Shown piece after piece: positions 8,147 through 17,696 of a stretch of 64,000 nt of DNA. The notes under the pieces are model-generated. The model saw nothing but the letters and a program-made list of their open reading frames with translations, had not been told where the DNA came from and did not search any database. How positions within the stretch are numbered: the stretch's first letter is position 1; the number at the start of each line of letters is the position of its first letter. Location: contig NZ_JBHSGP010000014.1 of the NCBI RefSeq assembly GCF_042654525.1, positions 806,001-870,000 on the forward strand, in the 5' to 3' direction. Both the position numbers and the translations under genes were made by a program. The stretch is from Geojedonia litorea (lineage in GTDB: Bacteria; Bacteroidota; Bacteroidia; Flavobacteriales; Flavobacteriaceae).

Positions 8147-11100
8147 ATGCGATTTAAATTTCTTTTTAGTGCTTTGTTCCTTTGTTCGGGAATTATCTTT
8201 CAAACTGATGCTCAAAATTTTAATGAAGACCAATATAGTGCTTTAGAATATAGGCTTATAGGGCCTTTTAGAGGCGGAAGGAGTGCTGCAGTAACAGGTG
8301 TTCCTAATAAGCCTAATCTATTTTATTTTGGTTCTACCGGAGGAGGTATTTGGAAAACATTAGACGGAGGCCGATCATGGGAAAATATCTCTGACGGATT
8401 TTTTGGAGGAAGTATTGGCGCCATTTCAGTAGCTAAAAACGACCCAAATGTTATTTATGTTGGTGGTGGAGAAAAAACAGTTCGTGGCAATGTGTCATCA
8501 GGCTATGGTGTATGGAAAAGTGTAGACGCTGGTAAAACTTGGACTGAATCCGGCCTTAAAAATTCCCGACATATTCCCAGAATTGCTATAGATCCAACTA
8601 ACCATAACATTGTTTATGCGGGAGTTTTAGGAAATATATATAAACCAACTCAAGACCGAGGGGTTTATAAAAGTACAGATGGTGGTAAAACGTGGAAGAA
8701 AACACTCTTTGCAAATGAGCATGCGGGTGTTGTAGATTTGTTAATTGACCCTACAAACCCAAGAATTTTATATGCTTCAACTTGGAGAGTGCAACGAACG
8801 CCCTATAGTTTAAGTTCGGGAGGAGATGGATCGGCACTTTGGAAAAGTACCGATAGTGGTGAAACCTGGACAGAGGTTTCTACAAATAAAGGATTCCCTG
8901 ATGATACTTTAGGGATAATAGGAATTACAGTCTCTCCAGTGAATAACCAACGTGTTTGGGCTATAGTTGAAAATAAAGATAAAGGCGGACTCTATAGAAG
9001 TGATGATGGTGGAGACACGTGGATTTTGGTGAATAGCGATAGGAATTTACGTCAGCGGGCTTGGTATTATACCCGTGTTTATGCTGACACTAAAGATGTA
9101 AATGTGGTTTACGTCCTTAATGTGCGATACCATAAAAGTACAGATGGTGGAAAAACTTTCGGTACTTACAATGCGCCACATGGTGATCACCATGATTTGT
9201 GGATCTCTCCCGAAGATTCAAATCGAATGATTATTGGAGATGACGGTGGAGCACAAGTCACTTATGATGGAGGTGAAACTTGGAGTACCTATCATAATCA
9301 ACCTACATCACAATTCTATCGAGTGACAACCGATAATCATTTTCCTTACCGCATTTATGCTGCACAGCAAGACAATTCTACGGTGAGAATTTCTCATAGA
9401 ACAGATGGTTGGTCAATTTCTGAAGATGACTGGGAAAGTACTGCAGGTGGCGAATCTGCCCATATTGCTGTAGATCCAGAAAATGACGATATTGTCTACG
9501 GTGGAAGCTATGATGGATTCTTAACAAGAGTGAATCATAAAACTGGAACGGTTAGAGCCATTAATGTTTGGCCAGACAACCCTATGGGTCATGGTGCTGA
9601 AGGCATGAAATATCGTTTTCAATGGAATTTCCCTATTATTTTTTCAAGACATAATCCAAATAAGCTATATACTTTTTCACAGCATGTACATGTGACCGAA
9701 AATGAAGGACAATCATGGAAAATTATAAGTCCAGATTTAACGCGTAATGATCCTGAAAAATTGAAATCTTCTGGTGGGCCAATCACCCAAGATAATACTT
9801 CGGTAGAATATTATTGCACCATTTTCGCCGCAAATGAGTCGCCTTTAAAAGAAGGCTTATTATGGGTAGGAAGTGATGATGGTTTAATTCATGTTTCGCA
9901 AAACGGAGGACAATCATGGGAAAATGTAACACCTAAAGGAATGCCAGAATGGATGATGATTAATAGTATTGAGCCAAGTGCTTTTGATGCAGGAACGTGC
10001 TATGTAGCTGGAACAAAATACAAAACCGGCGATTTTGAACCTTATTTGTACAAAACGACAGATTTCGGCAAAAGTTGGACAAAAATAACCAATGGCATCA
10101 ATCCCGAGCATTTTACTCGTGTACTTCGTGAAGATCCAAAACAAAAAGGCTTACTCTACGCCGGGACAGAAACAGGAATGTATATTTCATTCAACGATGG
10201 AATAAACTGGAAGCCATTTCAGTTGAATTTACCAATTGTACCTATTACAGATTTAGCTATAAAAGATAATAATTTAATTGTTGCTACTCAAGGAAGAAGC
10301 TTATGGATTATTGATGACCTCACTGTTCTGCACCAACTTTATGGCTCAAGTGCTCAAGGAAACAAATTATTTAAGCCAAAAGACACATATCGTATGGATG
10401 GGCGTGGTGGTCGTAGTAGTAAAACGGCTGGGACAAATCATCCTAATGGTGTGATAACCTATTTCAATTTAAAGGATTATACCAAAGATGACGAAGTTGC
10501 TTTAACCTATTTTGATACCAAAGGCGACACTATTAAAACGTTTAGTACAAAAAACAAAAAGAAAGATAAACTTGAAGTGAAAAAAGGAATGAACCAGTTT
10601 GTTTGGGACATGAGTTATGATGGTGCTGAACTTTTAGACGGCATGATTCTTTGGTGGGCAAGTTTAGATGGCCCTCAAGCTATTCCTGGCACTTATAAAG
10701 TATCTTTAAAAGTTAATGATGAAGTAGTGTCGCAGCCTTTTAACATTGTATCTGACCCAAGAGCCGAGAGCTCCTTGGCTGATATGCAAAAGCAGTTCGA
10801 ATTTATAAAAGATGTGAACAAAACAATGGACGACGCTCATAAATCCATTAAAAAAATCAGAAATATCAAAGAACAATTGTCGGCATTTGAAACTCAATAT
10901 AAAGGCAATGAAAGTGTAAAAGACTTACTTGAAAAATCTAAAAAACTTAAAGAAGAATTTACAGCCATTGAAGAGGCCTTGTACCAAACTAAAAATCGAA
11001 GTGGACAGGACCCCTTAAATTTCCCGATTCGATTGACTAATAAACTAGGCCATTTAAACTCACTTGTTGGAATGGGTGATTTCGCACCAACAGATCAGGA

Positions 11101-11242
11101 TATAGCGGTTAAAAATGAATTAACGCAACAAATTAATGTGCAATTAGAGGCGTTCAACAAATTAGTAAGTGACGAAATAAGCGCCTTCAATAAGGCCTTT
11201 AATGAGAAAAGTTTAAACTATTTATTTGTTGAAGAAAAGTAG
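8147..11242 (+). CDS. Secreted VPS10/sortilin-like BNR beta-propeller protein
   Basis: 1031 aa with an N-terminal signal peptide (FLFSALFLCSGIIFQTDAQ). It is dominated by repeated BNR/Asp-box motifs of the type STDGGKTW, SDDGGDTW, SVDAGKTW and TYDGGETW spread over residues ~60-720, the signature of sialidase/VPS10-type beta-propellers. The C-terminal ~250 residues are a separate region with an Ig-like stretch and a helical, lysine-rich part. Such proteins are often annotated as glycosyl hydrolases in Bacteroidota, but I see no catalytic residues that justify an enzymatic claim. It lies between the MATE and hemJ-like genes. Confidence 0.85.
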   Translation: MRFKFLFSALFLCSGIIFQTDAQNFNEDQYSALEYRLIGPFRGGRSAAVTGVPNKPNLFYFGSTGGGIWKTLDGGRSWENISDGFFGGSIGAISVAKNDPNVIYVGGGEKTVRGNVSSGYGVWKSVDAGKTWTESGLKNSRHIPRIAIDPTNHNIVYAGVLGNIYKPTQDRGVYKSTDGGKTWKKTLFANEHAGVVDLLIDPTNPRILYASTWRVQRTPYSLSSGGDGSALWKSTDSGETWTEVSTNKGFPDDTLGIIGITVSPVNNQRVWAIVENKDKGGLYRSDDGGDTWILVNSDRNLRQRAWYYTRVYADTKDVNVVYVLNVRYHKSTDGGKTFGTYNAPHGDHHDLWISPEDSNRMIIGDDGGAQVTYDGGETWSTYHNQPTSQFYRVTTDNHFPYRIYAAQQDNSTVRISHRTDGWSISEDDWESTAGGESAHIAVDPENDDIVYGGSYDGFLTRVNHKTGTVRAINVWPDNPMGHGAEGMKYRFQWNFPIIFSRHNPNKLYTFSQHVHVTENEGQSWKIISPDLTRNDPEKLKSSGGPITQDNTSVEYYCTIFAANESPLKEGLLWVGSDDGLIHVSQNGGQSWENVTPKGMPEWMMINSIEPSAFDAGTCYVAGTKYKTGDFEPYLYKTTDFGKSWTKITNGINPEHFTRVLREDPKQKGLLYAGTETGMYISFNDGINWKPFQLNLPIVPITDLAIKDNNLIVATQGRSLWIIDDLTVLHQLYGSSAQGNKLFKPKDTYRMDGRGGRSSKTAGTNHPNGVITYFNLKDYTKDDEVALTYFDTKGDTIKTFSTKNKKKDKLEVKKGMNQFVWDMSYDGAELLDGMILWWASLDGPQAIPGTYKVSLKVNDEVVSQPFNIVSDPRAESSLADMQKQFEFIKDVNKTMDDAHKSIKKIRNIKEQLSAFETQYKGNESVKDLLEKSKKLKEEFTAIEEALYQTKNRSGQDPLNFPIRLTNKLGHLNSLVGMGDFAPTDQDIAVKNELTQQINVQLEAFNKLVSDEISAFNKAFNEKSLNYLFVEEK

Positions 11243-11262
11243 TTATTAAGTCACATTAAATA

Positions 11263-11811
11263 ATGGAATACTACAACTATATAAAAGCCCTGCATCTCAT
11301 TTTTGTGATAACATGGTTTGCTGGGCTTTTTTACATTCCTAGATTGTTTGTTTATCAAATAGAAGCATTTGCAAAACCTTCGCCTGAAAAAGAAATTTTA
11401 GGAGAACAGTTAAAAATCATGGCAAAACGACTTTGGAACATCATCACTTGGCCATCTGCAATTTTGGCCACGATTTTCGCAATTTGGTTATTGATTTTAC
11501 AGCCGTATTGGCTTGAGCAACCTTGGATGCATGTTAAGTTGGCATTTGTAGTTCTTCTAATAGTATATCATTTAAAAACTCATCATTTTTATAAACAATT
11601 GCAACGCGATGAGGTTAAAAAATCTTCCAATTTTATGCGTTTATGGAATGAGGGTGCAACCTTTATTTTATTTGCAATAGTGTTCTTGGTTATTCTTAAA
11701 AATGCACTTAATTGGATTTTTGGTGTTATTGGAATTTTTGTTTTAGGAATTCTTTTAATGCTTGGATTTAGGCTTTATAAGCGTTTCAGAGAAAACAATC
11801 CTAATGCTTGA
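11263..11811 (+). CDS. hemJ: HemJ-like protoporphyrinogen IX oxidase (CopD/UPF0093 family)
   Basis: 182 aa with about four to five membrane segments. The N-terminal YIKALHLIFVITWFAGLFYI carries the conserved His, and WPSAILATIFAIWLL and WMHVKLAFVVLLIVYH are the later conserved segments. The spacing of His and Lys residues fits HemJ, which oxidises protoporphyrinogen IX in bacteria without HemG or HemY. Position close to hemH supports this. A generic CopD-family membrane protein is the alternative. Confidence 0.8.
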   Translation: MEYYNYIKALHLIFVITWFAGLFYIPRLFVYQIEAFAKPSPEKEILGEQLKIMAKRLWNIITWPSAILATIFAIWLLILQPYWLEQPWMHVKLAFVVLLIVYHLKTHHFYKQLQRDEVKKSSNFMRLWNEGATFILFAIVFLVILKNALNWIFGVIGIFVLGILLMLGFRLYKRFRENNPNA

Positions 11812-11888
11812 AGCCAAACACTAAACCTTATAAAATTAAGTGAGTTTGGTTTGATTATTGTTATATTTAGAAATCTACAATTTAATAA

Positions 11889-13346
11889 ATGGTATTCGGA
11901 AAATTATCGTTAAGAGTTCGCATATTTATTGCCATGTTATTATTGGTGCTCATTGCGTCTGTATTGATTGCAATAGTCACGATACATCAATATAATGAAG
12001 AAGCTCAAGATTATCATGCAGATCGATTAGATCGTAAAGAAGCCGCAATACATGAGCACATCGACTTTGTTTTGCGAGGACGTCAAAACACCTACGAGGT
12101 TAAAACCGAAAACATTCCATTAATTTTTAAGGAAAAAATTTATGAAATTGCTGCAATTCATGAGCTTCAAATAAATCTGTACGATTTAGAAGGCAGTCTT
12201 TTAAAAACCTCGAGAGCCACAATTTCTAACGACACCATTGCCAAATGTATTGACGCCGAAGTTTTAAATGCGTTATCTAACAACGTTGAACGCAGGCACG
12301 TAGTGAAAAATACCGAAAATGGAGAGACGTTCTTGTCTTCGTATACCTACATAACAGATGAAAGATTCAAGCCTTTGGCCATTTTGAATTTACCTTATTT
12401 AGAAAATGACGATTTTTTAAACAAAGAATTAAATGAATTTTTAGAACGATTGGGTTACGCCTATTTTTTTATGCTCATACTCGCGGTGATTCTCGGGTTG
12501 CTTTTATCTAAATATATCACCAAAACATTAAAAACGATTAGCGATAAAATAAAAGAAACACGACTAGAAAAGCGAAATGAAAAAATTCACATTAAGTCAT
12601 CAACGGAGGAGATTTCAACTTTAGTAAATTCATACAACAGTATGATTGATGAACTTGAGGAAAGCGCCGTAAAACTAGCAACAAGCGAACGCGAGCAAGC
12701 ATGGCGTGAGATGGCGAAACAAGTAGCACACGAGATTAAAAACCCATTAACACCAATGCGATTAAGTGTTCAAAGTTTTCAGCGAAAATTTGACCCAACA
12801 GATCCAAATATTATTCAAAAGGTAGATGAATACAGTAAAACACTTATTCAGCAGATTGATACCATGAGTTCTATTGCTTCAGCCTTTTCCAATTTCGCTA
12901 AAATGCCTGCGCAGCAGAATGAAACCTTAAATGTGGTTAAAATTGTAAAACTAGCTTTAGATATTTTTAATGAAGATTATATCACTTTTATAGCCGAAGA
13001 GGAAGAGGTTATTGCAAAATTTGACCGTACGCAGCTGATTAGAGTGGTTACCAATTTGGTGAAAAATGGTATTCAAGCCATTCCAAATGAAGCTGAAAAT
13101 CCCAGAATTGTAGTTAGTGTAACATCAGAGAATGGGAATGTTAAAATAACCATTGCTGATAATGGTGTAGGTATTTCAGACGAAAATAAGGCCAAGGTTT
13201 TTGAACCTAAATTTACAACGAAGTCAAGTGGTATGGGGCTTGGCTTGGCTATGGTTAAAAATATTGTGGAAACTTATGATGGAAGTATTACCTTTACATC
13301 CGAAAGAGGATTAGGCACAACGTTTACCGTTATTTTTCCTAAATAA
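11889..13346 (+). CDS. NtrY-like sensor histidine kinase
   Basis: 485 aa. TM helix at residues ~10-33, periplasmic sensor loop of ~160 residues, second TM at ~192-210, HAMP linker, then the dimerisation/phosphoacceptor motif HEIKNPLTPMRLSVQSF (His near residue 281). The catalytic domain has N-box LVTNLVKNGIQAIPNEAE, G1 ITIADNGVGIS and G2 GMGLGLAMVKNIVE. The long HEIKNPLTP H-box is typical of the NtrY subfamily. No response regulator gene is adjacent, so its partner is encoded elsewhere. Confidence 0.92.
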   Translation: MVFGKLSLRVRIFIAMLLLVLIASVLIAIVTIHQYNEEAQDYHADRLDRKEAAIHEHIDFVLRGRQNTYEVKTENIPLIFKEKIYEIAAIHELQINLYDLEGSLLKTSRATISNDTIAKCIDAEVLNALSNNVERRHVVKNTENGETFLSSYTYITDERFKPLAILNLPYLENDDFLNKELNEFLERLGYAYFFMLILAVILGLLLSKYITKTLKTISDKIKETRLEKRNEKIHIKSSTEEISTLVNSYNSMIDELEESAVKLATSEREQAWREMAKQVAHEIKNPLTPMRLSVQSFQRKFDPTDPNIIQKVDEYSKTLIQQIDTMSSIASAFSNFAKMPAQQNETLNVVKIVKLALDIFNEDYITFIAEEEEVIAKFDRTQLIRVVTNLVKNGIQAIPNEAENPRIVVSVTSENGNVKITIADNGVGISDENKAKVFEPKFTTKSSGMGLGLAMVKNIVETYDGSITFTSERGLGTTFTVIFPK

Positions 13347-13351
13347 TAATC

Positions 13352-13373
13352 GCTATCCCGCTATAACGGGAGT
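13352..13373 (+). terminator. Short GC hairpin after the histidine kinase
   Basis: CTATCCCG-CTATAA-CGGGAG forms a 5-6 bp stem in an AT-rich gap, followed by TTTCAATTTTT. It is a weak rho-independent terminator candidate or a small palindromic repeat. The related palindrome TCCCG-CTCTTGG-CGGGA occurs in the damaged tRNA-Pro at 47.9 kb. Confidence 0.35.
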
Positions 13374-13387
13374 TTCAATTTTTAAGC

Positions 13388-14170
13388 ATGAATTTCGAAA
13401 ACATCCTATCACAAACCAATAATGGTCTAACAACTATCACAATCAACAGACCAACTAAACTCAATGCGCTAAACAAAGCGACTATTAGTGAACTGCATGA
13501 CGCGCTAGAAGCCGCAGATTATGACAAAAATGTTAAGGCTATTATCATTACCGGAAGTGGGGAGAAGGCATTCGTTGCTGGTGCCGATATTAGTGAATTT
13601 GCACATTTTGATGTTAATAATGGACAGAAACTTGCCGCTTTAGGTCAAGAATTGCTATTTAATTTTATCGAAAATTTATCGACTCCTGTAATTGCCGCAG
13701 TTAATGGTTTTGCACTAGGTGGTGGTTTGGAGCTAGCAATGGCTTGCCATTTTAGGATTGCTAGTGATAATGCTAAAATGGGGCTTCCAGAAGTTTCTCT
13801 TGGGGTGATACCAGGTTATGGAGGCACACAACGCTTACCACAATTAGTTGGAAAAGGACGTGCTATGGAACTCATTATGACCGCTGGAATGATTGATGCT
13901 AATACGGCATTAAATTACGGACTAGTAAATCATGTTACCACACAGGAAGAATTATTGCCGTTGGCAGAAAGTATTGCAAACAAAATCATGCGCAATTCAT
14001 CTGTGGCTATTAAAGCTGCTATAAAAGCCATAAACGCCAACTATGAAGAAGGCGTTAATGGATATAATGTTGAGGTCGAACAATTTGGAAAATGCTTCGG
14101 TACAGACGATTTTAAGGAAGGAACTTCAGCTTTTCTTGAAAAACGAAAGGCTAACTTTCCGGGGGAATAA
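13388..14170 (+). CDS. Enoyl-CoA hydratase/isomerase (crotonase) family protein
   Basis: 260 aa, usual length. It has the crotonase oxyanion-hole motifs FVAGADISEFA and NGFALGGGLELAMACH, and the PEVSLGVIPGYGGTQRL motif with the glutamates used for hydration. It probably hydrates short-chain enoyl-CoA (crotonyl or 3-hydroxybutyryl type) in the cytoplasm. No other beta-oxidation genes are adjacent, so the exact substrate is open. Confidence 0.92.
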   Translation: MNFENILSQTNNGLTTITINRPTKLNALNKATISELHDALEAADYDKNVKAIIITGSGEKAFVAGADISEFAHFDVNNGQKLAALGQELLFNFIENLSTPVIAAVNGFALGGGLELAMACHFRIASDNAKMGLPEVSLGVIPGYGGTQRLPQLVGKGRAMELIMTAGMIDANTALNYGLVNHVTTQEELLPLAESIANKIMRNSSVAIKAAIKAINANYEEGVNGYNVEVEQFGKCFGTDDFKEGTSAFLEKRKANFPGE

Positions 14171-15586
14171 TTATTTAACTTCCCATCCTTTACGATACTC
14201 TCGCGTTACCCAATCATTAGCTTTTTCGTAATTGGTTACGCGCATATTTGGTCCGTCCCAAAATAATTTACGTCTACCAGGATAGTCAAATGGTGCCCAA
14301 TCATTAGCTGTTTTACCATCTTGTAATACTTTATATTGGAAAGCCTTTATGGCGAGATTACCCATCAAAACAGATTCAGTTAATGGACCAGCGTAACTAA
14401 ATGGTGACGAAGTAGGAGTTCCGTTTAAACAACCTTCAACCCAATTATTGGCATGACCATCTTTTATTCTTGGAATCCTGGCTTCTGGCTCTATAAATTC
14501 TTTCATTCGTTCTGATGGTAATAATCTAGGATTACCACTGTAGCAATCAGTAACAAGAATCCCTTTCGAGCCATAGAATACGCTTCCGCCGCTCCAATCG
14601 CCAATCATTTCACCATCTTTCAATTCGTCTGGTAAATCGGGCATAATTCCACCGTCATACCAATTTAGACCAACTTCGCCATGAGCTTCGTTTTTAAACT
14701 TGAGTCGAACAATAGATGATGGCGGGCATGCCGTATTGTAATTGGCTTCAACAAAATCTCCAGCCCAAACCGTAGTACAACTTGCTTCTGCCTCATAGGG
14801 AGAACCAAGATTTAAAGTCTTAAAGGGGGTTTCCATGATGTGGCATCCCATATCTCCTAAACCTCCAGTACCAAAATCCCACCAACCACGCCATTTGAAT
14901 GGTAAATAGGCCGAATGGTATGGGCGTTCTTGAGCAGGACCTAACCATAAATCCCAATCTAATTCTTTAGGGACAGGCTCACCTTCGGTGATGTTTCTTA
15001 ATCCTTGAGGCCATACGGGTCTGTTAGTCCAACAATCCACTTTACTCACTTGTCCAATCAAACCTGCTTCAATCCATTCTTGTGCTTTTCGTATGCCGTC
15101 TGATGAACTACCTTGATTTCCCATTTGGGTTACAATGCTGTTTTCGGCAGCAACTTTTGCCATTAATCGTGCTTCATAGATATTATGTGTCAAGGGTTTT
15201 TCAACATAAGCATGTTTTTTTGCTCTCATAAATGGCAACGAAATAATGGCATGTGTATGATCGGGTGTCCCAACAGAAAATGCATCTATATCATTAATAT
15301 GGTTGTCATAGAGTTTTCTGTAATCTTTATAGCGAGTAACTTTTGGAAATGCTTGATAGGTGCCTTTGGCTGAACGGTCGTCAACATCGCAAAATGCCAC
15401 GAACTTCACCTTTTTTGTTGCATCTAGTTCTCGTACCACTCCACCGCCTCTACCTCCAACACCAATTGAAGCTACGTAAAGTGTGTCACTTGGAGGGATA
15501 TGGTTTCCTCCTAAAACATAGCTAGGTACAATTGAAAATGCCGCAGATGCGGCTGCAGTATTCTTTATAAATTGGCGTCTTTTCAT
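14171..15586 (-). CDS. Tat-exported Gfo/Idh/MocA-family oxidoreductase
   Basis: 471 aa. The N-terminus MKRRQFIKNTAAASAAFSIV is a Tat signal with a twin-arginine-like motif and an Ala-rich stretch. It is followed by the NAD(P)-binding fold (VASIGVGGRGGGVV, DAFSVGTPDHTH) and the EKPLTHNI motif of Gfo/Idh/MocA dehydrogenases. The C-terminal half contains the DMGCHIMETPF motif and a WWDFGTGGLG stretch. This exported subfamily is common in Bacteroidota and thought to act on sugars or glycosides. It is convergent with the crotonase gene with no gap. Confidence 0.9.
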   Translation of the reverse strand: MKRRQFIKNTAAASAAFSIVPSYVLGGNHIPPSDTLYVASIGVGGRGGGVVRELDATKKVKFVAFCDVDDRSAKGTYQAFPKVTRYKDYRKLYDNHINDIDAFSVGTPDHTHAIISLPFMRAKKHAYVEKPLTHNIYEARLMAKVAAENSIVTQMGNQGSSSDGIRKAQEWIEAGLIGQVSKVDCWTNRPVWPQGLRNITEGEPVPKELDWDLWLGPAQERPYHSAYLPFKWRGWWDFGTGGLGDMGCHIMETPFKTLNLGSPYEAEASCTTVWAGDFVEANYNTACPPSSIVRLKFKNEAHGEVGLNWYDGGIMPDLPDELKDGEMIGDWSGGSVFYGSKGILVTDCYSGNPRLLPSERMKEFIEPEARIPRIKDGHANNWVEGCLNGTPTSSPFSYAGPLTESVLMGNLAIKAFQYKVLQDGKTANDWAPFDYPGRRKLFWDGPNMRVTNYEKANDWVTREYRKGWEVK

Positions 15587-15743
15587 TTTGATGATTGTTT
15601 AAGGCATCAAATTACAAAAAATCAAACAAAATTTATTACTGGCTTCAAAACTTTTAGGGATGTTGATAACCTGTATTTTATTTAACAATTAAGACTTTAA
15701 TTAATGCGTAATTTAGAAGACAACTTTCCAAATCTTTAGTGTT

Positions 15744-16817
15744 ATGAATTCAAAAACCATCATAAAGGGTCGTGGGGCGCAACTAAATGTTCCTAATCGA
15801 TTTTTTCAATTGAGCCATGAATTGCGTGATGATTTTCTCGAATATTGTCAAAAGGAAGATGAGGACTTCGATAAAAACAAGACGCTTTATCTGGAGGTTT
15901 TCCCTAAAACTATTGTCAATAAGGTGGAAAGCCCTGATGTTGGCATGATGTATTCTATGAATATGTACCAAGGTTGTGAACATGGTTGTGTTTATTGCTA
16001 TGCACGTAACAGTCATGAATTTTGGGGTTATAGTGCGGGACTCGATTTTGAACGACGAATTTTAGTGAAAAAAGATGCTCCTAAATTATTAGAAGCACTA
16101 TTAAAGAAAAAAAGTTGGAAGGCCAACACTATTGTGATGTCGGGAAATACAGATTGTTATCAACCTGCTGAACAACAATTTAAAATTACTAGACAATGTT
16201 TAGAAGTGTTTTTGAAGTATAAACATCCTGTTGGTATCATCACCAAAAATGCTTTGATATTACGAGATTTGGATATTTTAAAGGAACTTGCGCAGCATCA
16301 ATTAGTAGGCGTTAATGTATCAATCACGACATTATCTGAAGAAACCCGGCGAATATTGGAGCCGAGAACCGCATCCATTAAAAAACGTTTAGAAACTATT
16401 CGTGTTTTGACTGAACATGGAATTCCCGTAAACGTCATGTTAGCACCAATAATACCTTCAATTAATAGTCATGAAATTTTGCCCATGGCTAAAGCTGTGT
16501 CTGAAGCTGGAGCTTTGAGTATCGCCCACACTATAGTGAGGCTAAACGGTGCCATAGGTGAAATTTTTAGCGATTGGATTAAAAAAACCATGCCAGATAG
16601 AGCAGATAAAGTGTTGCATCAAATTGAAAGTTGCCATGGAGGTAGTTTGAATGACAGTAGATTTGGAATTCGAATGCGGGGAGATGGCGAAATAGCAAAA
16701 CAGATTAACAATCTCGTTAAACTTGCCAGACAGAAATATTTTAAAGGCAAAGCGATGCCAAAGTTAAATACAACATTGCATGAGCCTTGTAAGGACGGAC
16801 AACTAAAATTATTCTAA
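15744..16817 (+). CDS. PA0069-family radical SAM protein (SplB-like)
   Basis: 357 aa. The radical SAM [4Fe-4S] motif CEHGCVYCYARNSHEFWGY (CxxxCxxC) lies at about residue 79, within the SplB-like context MYSMNMYQGCEHG. It is followed by MSGNTDCYQPAEQ and SITTLSEETRRILEPR, typical of the PA0069 family related to spore photoproduct lyase. The reaction is not established for this family and nothing near it suggests one. Confidence 0.9.
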   Translation: MNSKTIIKGRGAQLNVPNRFFQLSHELRDDFLEYCQKEDEDFDKNKTLYLEVFPKTIVNKVESPDVGMMYSMNMYQGCEHGCVYCYARNSHEFWGYSAGLDFERRILVKKDAPKLLEALLKKKSWKANTIVMSGNTDCYQPAEQQFKITRQCLEVFLKYKHPVGIITKNALILRDLDILKELAQHQLVGVNVSITTLSEETRRILEPRTASIKKRLETIRVLTEHGIPVNVMLAPIIPSINSHEILPMAKAVSEAGALSIAHTIVRLNGAIGEIFSDWIKKTMPDRADKVLHQIESCHGGSLNDSRFGIRMRGDGEIAKQINNLVKLARQKYFKGKAMPKLNTTLHEPCKDGQLKLF

Positions 16818-16823
16818 TAAAAA

Positions 16824-16848
16824 AAGAGAAGGCTTTACGCCTTCTCTT
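16824..16848 (-). terminator. Rho-independent terminator
   Basis: A perfect 10-bp stem AAGAGAAGGC / GCCTTCTCTT around the loop TTTAC. On the reverse strand the stem is followed by a run of T, so it terminates the leftward secreted-protein gene. It sits at the end of the rightward radical SAM gene too, so it may serve both. Confidence 0.85.
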
Positions 16849-16889
16849 ACACTAACTAAAATTACACTAACATTATATAAAAAACTATC

Positions 16890-17495
16890 TTAAAGTGTCA
16901 TCGTTTTACTGAATTCATGCCCTTCAGTTTCTACTACAATTCTGTAGGTTCCTTTTTTTTCTTTATCCAGCGCATAAATCCTTTCAATTATTTTAGTGTC
17001 TTTAAACTTATCAGTATAAATCAATTCAGGGTTGCTAGAACTCATATCATTATCATAATAAATTTTAAGCTCAAGAGGCTTATAATCTAAAGAAAGTCTT
17101 GAAAACAGAATTTTGTTGTCATTAATTCTAATAGTAGGCTTAAAGAATTTTGATTCATTCTCTTTATGAAATTCCACTTTATTAGCTTTAACGTTGAATG
17201 GGATCACTTGAATTTCTAGATCTTTATCAAGTTCGAAAAAGTAGTTCCCATCTGGTAAGGCTGTTAAATCGAATCCTTTTGTATAGGCACCTGTTTTTTC
17301 AATATATTCTTTGTACAGTACAACACCAAAGTAGTCTTTAATGACTAGAACTTGACCTTCTTTAACGTAGTTTATAACTACCATTGTTTTTTTAATCTCA
17401 TTATTTACTTCAAAAGCAGAAGGTTTTGAAGCGTAGCTCAACATAGTTCCCATAATGGTCACTAATAATATTCCTTTTTTAATTTCTTTTTTCAT
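16890..17495 (-). CDS. Secreted protein of unknown function
   Basis: 201 aa with an N-terminal signal peptide (KKGILLVTIMGTMLSYA). The mature part is beta-rich with a Lys/Glu-rich surface, has no Cys and no catalytic motif, and ends in RIVVETEGHEFSKTMTL. A segment of the type GFDLTALPDGNYFFELD resembles the Ig-like modules of flavobacterial cell-surface proteins. It has a TAnnTTTG promoter core just upstream and a clear terminator downstream, so it is monocistronic. I do not recognise a named family. Confidence 0.7.
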   Translation of the reverse strand: MKKEIKKGILLVTIMGTMLSYASKPSAFEVNNEIKKTMVVINYVKEGQVLVIKDYFGVVLYKEYIEKTGAYTKGFDLTALPDGNYFFELDKDLEIQVIPFNVKANKVEFHKENESKFFKPTIRINDNKILFSRLSLDYKPLELKIYYDNDMSSSNPELIYTDKFKDTKIIERIYALDKEKKGTYRIVVETEGHEFSKTMTL

Positions 17496-17522
17496 GATTT
17501 GAGATATTTAATTGTTACGGTA

Positions 17523-17530
17523 CAAATGTA
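17523..17530 (-). promoter_or_regulatory. Putative -7 promoter element of the secreted-protein gene
   Basis: The reverse strand reads TACATTTG, an exact TAnnTTTG match 28 nt upstream of the ATG at 17495. Confidence 0.45.
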
Positions 17531-17672
17531 TGGCTGAACATTCAGGTGAAAAACATCTAGTTTGGCTAATTTATGTACATAATTAACCACTTAAAAGAAG
17601 ATCAATAGCATAGGTGGTAAAATAGTATAGTAAATTGATAAATTTGCATAGGTTTCTTAGGTCTCATTCAAG

Positions 17673-17680
17673 TAACTTTG
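17673..17680 (+). promoter_or_regulatory. Putative -7 promoter element of the second AraC regulator
   Basis: TAACTTTG matches TAnnTTTG exactly, 16 nt upstream of the ATG at 17697. Confidence 0.45.
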
Positions 17681-17696
17681 TAGTAAACTCCATAAG

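Noticed and set aside
8147..11242. Repeated GG.TW motifs as DNA-level tandem repeats
   Set aside because: They are BNR/Asp-box protein repeats with diverged codons, not a nucleotide repeat array.
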